From Schistocerca nitens (taxonomy: Eukaryota > Arthropoda > Insecta > Orthoptera > Acrididae), in assembly GCF_023898315.1 (NCBI RefSeq), contig NC_064614.1, positions 503,146,109 through 503,210,108 of the forward strand: a DNA stretch of 64,000 nucleotides. Reading direction: 5' to 3'. The translations under genes were made by a program, and so were the position numbers. Of this stretch, positions 57,636 through 64,000 are shown piece by piece (the stretch's first letter is position 1; each line of letters begins with the position of its first letter). The notes below the pieces were generated by a model. It had not been told where the DNA came from. It ran no database searches and saw only the letters and a program-made list of their open reading frames with translations.

Positions 57636-57865
57636 TTTCGGAGCACTCCGTTAATCGTACATTGGTAAACATGGAGCTCTGCAGCAGACCACCCCTACGT
57701 GCTCGCATGTTGTCCCAACTACATCATCAATTACGACTGCATTAGGCATGGAACTATAGGGTCTCGACCGTCGATCAATGGAAACATGTCACCTCTTCGG
57801 CGATTCACATTTTTTGCTACACTAGGTCGATAGTCGTCTCCAGACACTCCGTAATGGAGGTGTTT

Positions 57866-60447
57866 CTGAGGCATTATTTATCATTTCCTAACGACCATTC
57901 GATTTTAGATCTTCTACGTCTGTAAATACGGCTCAAATATTTAGATTTGATGAACGCTTTTCCTACTAGGTAGCTAACGAAGACATAGTGTCAGCTACGA
58001 AAATAGAGTGAATTCATCAGCCAGACTATTTTAGTTTAATAGTGGAGGAAGAACAACGGAGCTAGACCTAAATTATTTTCTAATCTTGTAGAAGAAAGTC
58101 TTTTCACGATGACGACTATACAAAAAAGGTATATTCTTTTCAAAGATTATAGGTCAGACGTGAACGATTGTCTTAATTCAGGAGTACCACAAGAAACCAT
58201 CTGCACTCTCTCATTCATTAAATCTAAGTCAATTAGCTGGAGAATTAGTGAATGTGGTACTTTGTGATCAGCCAGCCTCAGTGCCATATTTGCATTCCGT
58301 GACAAAAGTTAAAAAATTCATTACTGGGAACCGCACATTTTAGTCAAACCCACAAAAATCTGCGAGCGGTCATATGTGGATGCACTAAGTGAGGTGCACC
58401 GTATTTTTGAGGAGCAGGGTTGACGTAGCCGTCCGGACACACTAACTTATAGTTTTCTGTGGCTGCTTTAAATCAAATTGGGCGACTACCGGGGCAGTCC
58501 TGTAATCGAGAGCTTAGCCGATTTTTTTCCCACACTGGTTCAGTAAGAGCTGGTTCTCCGTCTCTGATGACCCTGACATCGGTGGAAGGATTTCTATTGC
58601 GCATCTCTGCTCATTCGCCGTTAGTGAGTTACTGAAGATGGTAGGCTGTTCCTGTCCAAAATTATCTCTATTCTCGAAGTATTAGTGCCTAATCTCGAAA
58701 ACAGAAAAGTACTTGAGCTCAAACTAAAGTTTTTTTCATCACTGCAATATGACGAAGTGCGCTGTTTATCAGGAATGTAAGCATTGCAAGTAACACGTAT
58801 TGGACACTTCGTAGATACGTTGAACATACCATGAGCTTTGTTTACAGATGATCTCATAACACCGTATTTTAACAACCTTGCGTCCTGAGATTTCCGTGTT
58901 TTCAATTGTTTGTCCAGCCGTCATCAAATGAGTGTTAATATAAATGCTGACATAAAATTAATAAAGACGCTCACATAGCTTGATACGACGATTTTCTCCA
59001 TTCCAAACCTACATATACTTTCAGTTTTGGAATATAACAGAGACCACGACATTACGAAACCGTTATAAGTAACGGTGAAGAATTCGTTCCTGCCATTACT
59101 TTAGGAGTGTTTATAATCTGAAATAAAGGTTTTAAACTGTCACAAATCATTAAACAATCAAACGAAATAAGCCGTTTCGCCCCCTCACATCCACCACCAG
59201 CAGATCGCGATCAGCCTCAATGTGCTGTTGCGGAATCCTTTAAGATTCATACGTCCACAATGCGCGTAAGAAACCCACTGTCATTACAAACTCATACAAT
59301 ACAGCACGTCTCCGTGGCGGAGGTTGACTCGGGTTTTTGCGGTGGTACTCGAATCAGCGGTACCTGGTTAGAATTCAGTTCATGGAAAAAAATTTTCCAA
59401 CAAGGAAAAAAGGGGTGACGGCATAATGTCCATGACCTCTGGAGGCAGAATGCACTTCCTAAATTAAATTATAATCTCGCCACAGTGCCCCGTGGATTGA
59501 AGTCATACGGAATATGAAGTCAAAGAAATTACGGTCATTGCGCTGGTTGAACGGTCAGTTTCAAAAACACCAGTTTCTTTAGAAAAGGTAGAGTTACGAA
59601 CGAGGGAGTTAGCACAGACCCAATACTCTCTTATCGGAAAACATACCATACAGAACGGAAACTGTATTGTAGTGCACTGTGCTACTGTCAGTTTGCAGAA
59701 GGCACTGTTTCTATTTACTTCTGTGCTATGTCTCGCAGCGCACTGTTTTTTACAAAGGAGGTCGCCGTGCAGCATCAATGTCGCTTTGTCGGCCCTCAGC
59801 CTCCGCCTTCACCTAGCTTCTCGCGGTTTCCGTACGTCTGTGATGCTACCTCACACATACTGCTACTGGGGATTGGTCTTTTGTTATCGGTATCTTCTTT
59901 GGTGGTATTAGAAGAAGACAACAGCAACACTCACACAACGTCTCACTACACTCCACATGCAGTCAAACAGCCTAGACTGTCGTGTACACTAGACAGCAGC
60001 CACCCTTAAGATGCGAAAGAATTGCGAAGTAAATAAGTCTAAGGAGTGTGAACAAGTAAAGCTGTTGCTGTATGTGTCAGGCTGAATATGTAGCGTCTGG
60101 GGGGATACCCGAGGCAATAACGTCGAAAAACTTTCACACGCGTCAACCTACAACGAAAAAGGGTGCTGCCGCCTTGGCTTCCAGCTTTTTTGGCACTTAT
60201 AGATTTGGATGTTGTTTCGATAAAGTAATCTTAATCTTTTACCTGCTGTTGCCATTCAAGTTGTACACTGACAGCCAAAACATTATGACCGCCTGCCTAA
60301 TAGCTCGTTTCTCCATCCTTGGAACGAAATACATAACTGATTCTGATTATGAGGGATCCAACAGTTTGTTGGTAGGTTTGTCGAGGTGTGTGTGGCATTA
60401 GATGTATACACACATGTCATGTAATTCGCGTAAATAACGGGCCGCTA
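57866..60447. other. unassigned sequence
   Basis: No gene recognised in 2.6 kb. 58438-58505 (TTTCTGTGGCTGC, GACTACCGGGGCAG) faintly recalls an insect SINE tail. 59310-59400 has a tRNA-like look (CACGTCTCCGTGGCGGAGGT) but no clear B box. Open frames at 59503-60009 have no family features. Confidence 0.5.
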
Positions 60448-60642
60448 ATATGAAACTTCCTGGCAGATTAAAACTGTGTGCGCCGACCGAGACTCGAACT
60501 CGGGACCTTTGCCTTTCGCGAGCAAGTGCTCTACCATCTAAGCTACCGAAGTACGACTCACGCCCGGCCCTCACAGCCTTACTTCTGCCAGTATCTCGTC
60601 TCCTACCTTCCAAACTTTACAGAAGCTCTTCTGCGAACCAGA
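60448..60642 (-). repeat. tRNA-derived SINE (family 3)
   Basis: On the minus strand the head has TAGCTTAGATGGTAGAGC (A box) and GTCCCGAGTTCGAGTCTCGG (B box), then GCACACAGTTTTAATCTGCC. The upstream part (60640-60550) reads GTAAAGTTTGGAAGGTAGGA. The tRNA-like part is embedded in SINE sequence, so it is not counted as a tRNA gene. A decayed relative is at 11225-11360. Confidence 0.85.
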
Positions 60643-60810
60643 AGCCACATTGGGCGACTTGCGCGCCGAATGGGGATGAAATGATGATGAAGACGACACA
60701 ACAGCCAGTCCCTGAGCGGAGAAAAATCTCCGCCCCAGCCGGGAATTTAACCCGGGCCCGTAGGACGGCAATGCGTCACGCTGACCAGTCGTCTATCGTG
60801 GCTGACTGCG
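60643..60810 (-). repeat. SINE (family 4), truncated
   Basis: TGGGCGACTTGCGCGCCGAA, CAGTCCCTGAGCGGAGAAAA and the tRNA-like CCGGGAATTTAACCCGGGCC match the layout of the SINE at 32643-33135. It lies directly against the family 3 SINE. Confidence 0.75.
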
Positions 60811-62142
60811 TAAGCGTTGCTGGCGCGGAAGCCTCGCACATGGATTTCACAGGATTTACATCAGGCGAATTTGGTCGCCGAGACATCAACTTGAGTTCTC
60901 TACAATGCTCCTCAAACGACTGTAGCGCGGTTCTGGATCCTAGACACGGACAATTATACTACCGAAAGAAGACATTGTCGTCGGGGAAGACACCGAGCGT
61001 TAAGAGATGCAGGTGATTCGCAGCTCTCAGCGTGTCTTCGATTACCGTCACAGGTCCCAAGCAAGCGCAGAAGAACGACTCCCACTAGCCTGCGTCCGTG
61101 GAGCGCTGCCCGTTTCGAGCCGCTATTATGCTCGTGAACAACGAGCTCACTCGTAAATCTATTACTAACACTATTAGGTCCCAGTTTCAGTAATACAATA
61201 AAGAACTCTGCTCTTATTTCTTCATTACGGATTATGCCGTTTCCTTTAATTAAACATAATGTTTTAGTCTTCATATATTACTAGTTTGCTCATTTGTGTC
61301 AAGGCAGCGAGAAATGTAACACCTCGCTATATCGCTTGTCTCTTTCCACTGAAGAATAAGTTCGATCGTATGTAATCGGTGCGCATGAGACAGTATGCGC
61401 TATGTGCCAAAACACTGCAAATAAAAACGGGATTTTCCGGTGTTGATATCTCGGGTTGTATTGGCGATTAAGACATAGGATCAAGTATTTTGGATGACTC
61501 CTAGGGCCAGGAACGAGCAGTGTACCCAGCAGAAGGATCGTCTTAGTGTCTTAGTGCCATTATCCTATAGTGCAGGGTCAAAATACGAATATTACCCATT
61601 TTGTCTTGTTTAGGTAAATAGAGCAAATGGTTAGGTTCTGTTTGCAGTTGATGTGGTCTGCGGTTGGCATTAAGGGCTTTATGGAGGCACCAACTTTTTC
61701 ATGGGTGATTCCTTATAAAACCGCAAAATACCTTTCTTACCATTTTTCGGCCAAAACCGAACTACAGATACCAAACCGATCTTAATTCCTTTCGGAGTTA
61801 CAGTTATTCAAAGTTATCTTACACGTACACGTAAAAATTTTGGCATGCGAACATATTCGTACTTTTTTATTGTGGTAGAGAAGGAGACAGCGAAAATGGG
61901 AAAGAGAAGCAGAAGTAATAAATACTGGAAGATAGTAGACAGTGGTTGTGATATAGAAATAATAAAGAGGAAGGAGAAAGCGGAAATGGGGGAGAGCCAC
62001 AAAGTAATGCAACAACCCTCAGATAGAAAAGTACTGCGGTGTGGTTACCGTCTGTGGGTGAACAGCTCAGAGTAGTACATTAAATGTAATCACAGTTGTG
62101 AATATGGACAACCATAAGCTGTAGAATGGAATGACGACAGTA
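60811..62142. other. unassigned sequence
   Basis: Nothing recognised. The 188-residue frame at 60450-61016 crosses the two SINEs and is not a gene. Confidence 0.5.
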
Positions 62143-62425
62143 AATATTTGCGCCGGACGGGGACTCAACTCCGGATTTTCCGTTTATCGCGAGCTGCCGC
62201 CTTACCTCCGGCCATCAGTGCACGGCGCACGGGTAGACCCAAGTCTCCATATGTCATCAACCATGCATCTACAAACTGTAATCGTACGTACACTGTACGT
62301 ATTCTCGTACAGGAGAGACATTTTACTTGATAGTCGCTTGCCCGGAGAAGGCGGATGAATACAATATATCAGTGCCTGTGTTATTCCGATTAACGATTGG
62401 AAGTTACTTCGGACATGCATGCAAG
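62143..62425 (-). repeat. tRNA-derived SINE (family 5)
   Basis: GCGCCGGACGGGGACTCAAC and TTTCCGTTTATCGCGAGC form the tRNA-like part on the minus strand. The body has CAACCATGCATCTACAAACTG and CTCGTACAGGAGAGACATTT and runs to about TTCGGACATGCATG. No clear target duplication was found. Confidence 0.75.
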
Positions 62426-62600
62426 TTCAAAGGCACCATGCATCGTAAGTCGGAATGGCGCAGGCACTGCAATATCGTATAGCTCAGCATACCGCCGCTG
62501 TGCCGCTCTTCCATAGCATTCAGTGAACCCACATACGAGGTTCATATCGGCCATCTCTGCATCAATAGACCTCTCTATACAGCTTCGTATCACTGTTAAA
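62426..62600 (-). pseudogene. HTH domain remnant of a transposase (DUF4817-like)
   Basis: The minus-strand frame within 62761-62390 reads DAEMADMNLVCGFTECYGRA followed by AQRRYAELYDIAVPAPFRLT. This resembles the start of an N-terminal helix-turn-helix common in insect transposase-like proteins (pattern ADMHLVYG, then many Ala/Arg, then RYxERxP). Only the first 50 residues are recognisable; the rest is cut off by the neighbouring SINE. The assignment is from motif memory. Confidence 0.45.
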
Positions 62601-62907
62601 GTAGATCTAACAATACCGGAAAACATAATCCTAGACAAAACCGAACAGTGCTGAATGCCAACTTGAAGGCAACAAGCTAAAGAGGGCATTACTCCTGTCG
62701 GCATCAAGAACCGTGAACGGATGCAGACAAGACACACAGCGCACACCGGCGTTATTTTCACTGTCGTGCATTGTTTTCAGTGCTATACAGGCACAAAGCA
62801 AACTGGGGTAATAAATCCAACGAAAAGCAATAACTCTTCAACGAGCCGCCGGAGGCCGTGTATCCCTTATACAAAAGCACTTAGAAGGTGTCCCTGAAGA
62901 ATCTCTG

Positions 62908-63105
62908 CCGGCCGCGGTGGTCTCGTGGTTCTAGGCGCGCAGTCAGGAACCGTGTGACTGCTACGGTCGCAGGTTCGAATCCTGCATCGGGCATGGATGT
63001 GTGTGATGTCCTTAGGTTAGTTAGGTTTAAGTAGTTCTAAGTTCTAGGGGACTGATGACCACAGCAGTTGAGTCCCATAGTGCTCAGAGCCACTTGAACC
63101 TTTTT
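62908..63105 (+). repeat. tRNA-derived SINE (family 1, CAGCAGTTGAG subfamily)
   Basis: Full length, head GCCGGCCGCGGTGGTCTCGT, same subfamily as the dimer at 18331. Flanked by GAAGAATCTCTG (62896) and GAACAATCTCTG (63106). Confidence 0.97.
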
Positions 63106-63169
63106 GAACAATCTCTGAAAGTCTTCCGGTGATGTTCTGGTCCACCCTGTGCAATGGGAGTGCAAGGAC

Positions 63170-63690
63170 GAACAGCCAGTAGTCGGTAATACGGCAGGTA
63201 CGATTATTCTAACCAAAAATGTCCAGTAAACATGTACTCTAAATGCATGCTTTCAGAACTATCAGAACTTCTCGACAAATCTCGTCTGCTACAAGCTCTT
63301 TGCTTTCCATATTTTGGGAGGAGATAGTATGGATCAAAAGAAGAAAACATTTGTAGTAAACATTTGCTCTAAAACCGTAACTTAAGAGCTATGAGTATTT
63401 CTTCAGTAGGAGAGATATGTTTCGCATTAGCGAAGATGAAGAAGTGCTCATAGTTCTTAACGTATCAAGTTTAAGGCCCATGTTAACTGGATGATTTTCT
63501 TGGATTTGGCCGATCCTACCACCTCTAAAAACATGGAAGCAAAGACGTTTCAGTAGAAGAGATTTGTTTCATATTATCGAAGATGAAGTAGTGCTCACAG
63601 CTCTTAAGGTATGCATTTTAGAGTATATGTTTACTAGACGCTTTTAGTTCGAATAATCATACCTGTAACACCGACAATTCCTCCTGGGAC
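63170..63690. mobile_element. nested hairpin cluster (foldback element)
   Basis: Four related units: two forward (63197-63270, 63355-63410) and two inverted (63421-63465, 63580-63665). The outer pair shares AGTAAACATGTACTCTAAA (63222) with the complement of 63618-63638. The inner pair shares TTAAGAGCTATGAG (63382) with its near complement CTCATAGTTCTTAA (63448). ACAAATCTC and CTTTGCTT words also pair across the loop. It could fold as a hairpin within a hairpin. No coding capacity. Confidence 0.8.
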
Positions 63691-63904
63691 ACCAGTAGAT
63701 TATAGAAACGTAGATTATAGAAACGTGTTGTATCATTTGGTCAAAATACTTACATTAACTAGTGAACAAATAAAATATGCTCTGTGTAGCTGATTATTGT
63801 ATCACGTAATGACTGTGAGTCTTAATGTTCAAATTAGGAGACTTCAGCCTCCTGCCCCGAAGCCTTCATCCCTTCTCCTGGTACGCAATAATTGTATATA
63901 TCTA

Positions 63905-64000
63905 CACTGGTGTCCAAAATTAAAGCAACTAACGGAAATTTTTCAAGGTTGCGTTTATTTTGCTACAGAACAGTATAAATAGGTGATAACGAAGTAGAAA
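63905..64000. mobile_element. left end of a TA-flanked DNA transposon, cut by the window edge
   Basis: After TA (63903-63904) comes CACTGGTGTCCAAAATTAAAG. Its first 21 bases resemble the end of the 2-kb palindrome at 44380 (CACTGCGCAACAAAATTAAAG). The rest lies outside the window. Confidence 0.55.

Larger units (their letters stand above)
55240..57865 (+). mobile_element. Tc1-like transposon remnant hosting a SINE and another Tc1-like element
   Basis: Starts after TA with CGGTCCAGTCACCTTAATGT. The decayed transposase N-terminal half runs to 56226. A SINE lies at 55527 and a family B transposon at 56229-57635. The element resumes after 57636 (GGAGCACTCCGTTAATCGTA) and can be followed to about 57865, where it fades without a 3' end. 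Its N-terminal part is related to the element that produced the 64-bp array at 1.4-2.7 kb. Confidence 0.8.

Noticed and set aside
58438-58505. Possible decayed SINE tail
   Set aside because: Similarity is weak and no head, tail or duplication could be found.
59310-59400. Possible tRNA-derived SINE
   Set aside because: An A-box-like word is present but no convincing B box, body or duplication.
60450-61016. 188-residue open frame
   Set aside because: It crosses two SINEs on the opposite strand and unassigned sequence; the peptide is translated SINE.

Overview
The window looks like repeat-rich, intron-like or intergenic DNA from a large insect genome. The SINE, Tc1/mariner and LINE families resemble those I associate with grasshoppers and locusts (Schistocerca-like). 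That assignment rests on pattern memory and is an inference. No host protein-coding gene, rRNA gene or functional tRNA gene could be supported. Almost every recognisable coding stretch belongs to a DNA transposon or a non-LTR retrotransposon. No LTR element, retrovirus or Polinton was recognised.

Layout. 0.7-4.7 kb: three Tc1-like elements and a tandem array of about 19 units of 64 bp that grew out of one of them. 4.7-6.5 kb: a LINE on the minus strand. 6.5-9.8 kb: AT-rich, nothing recognised. 9.8-14.7 kb: two foldback elements, an internally deleted mariner, SINEs and a LINE fragment. 15.0-15.6 kb: a CpG-rich stretch. 16.0-19.9 kb: a mariner holding a SINE, a 5S-derived SINE (itself split by a SINE) and a second mariner, which in turn holds a SINE and a SINE dimer. 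21-26 kb: a short mariner, SINEs and a second LINE of the same group as the one at 4.7 kb. 26.4-30.1 kb: an old I/R1-like LINE. 30.5-34.7 kb: two mariners and nested SINEs. 35.3-37.0 kb: Tc1-like family B, copy 1, split by a hairpin element. 38.5 kb: a 5S-derived SINE. 40.3-42.0 kb: a Jockey-like LINE. 44.4-46.4 kb: a 2-kb near-palindrome. 47.4-48.7 kb: SINEs and a very regular hairpin. 49.6-52.9 kb: a full-length RTE LINE with target-site duplication. 53.4-57.9 kb: Tc1-like family B copies 2 and 3, copy 3 lying inside another Tc1-like element. 60.4-64.0 kb: SINEs, a transposase HTH remnant, a nested hairpin cluster and the left end of another TA-flanked transposon.

The parts relate mainly by insertion order. 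Tc1/mariner elements sit at TA dinucleotides. SINEs with duplications of roughly 7-14 bp cut into them, so relative ages can be read directly. The main leads are the transposon-born tandem array, the multi-layer nest at 16-20 kb, and a set of palindromic elements. Three of the palindromes share one end design: an outward poly(A)-signal-like end, then a small self-paired motif, then ATC.
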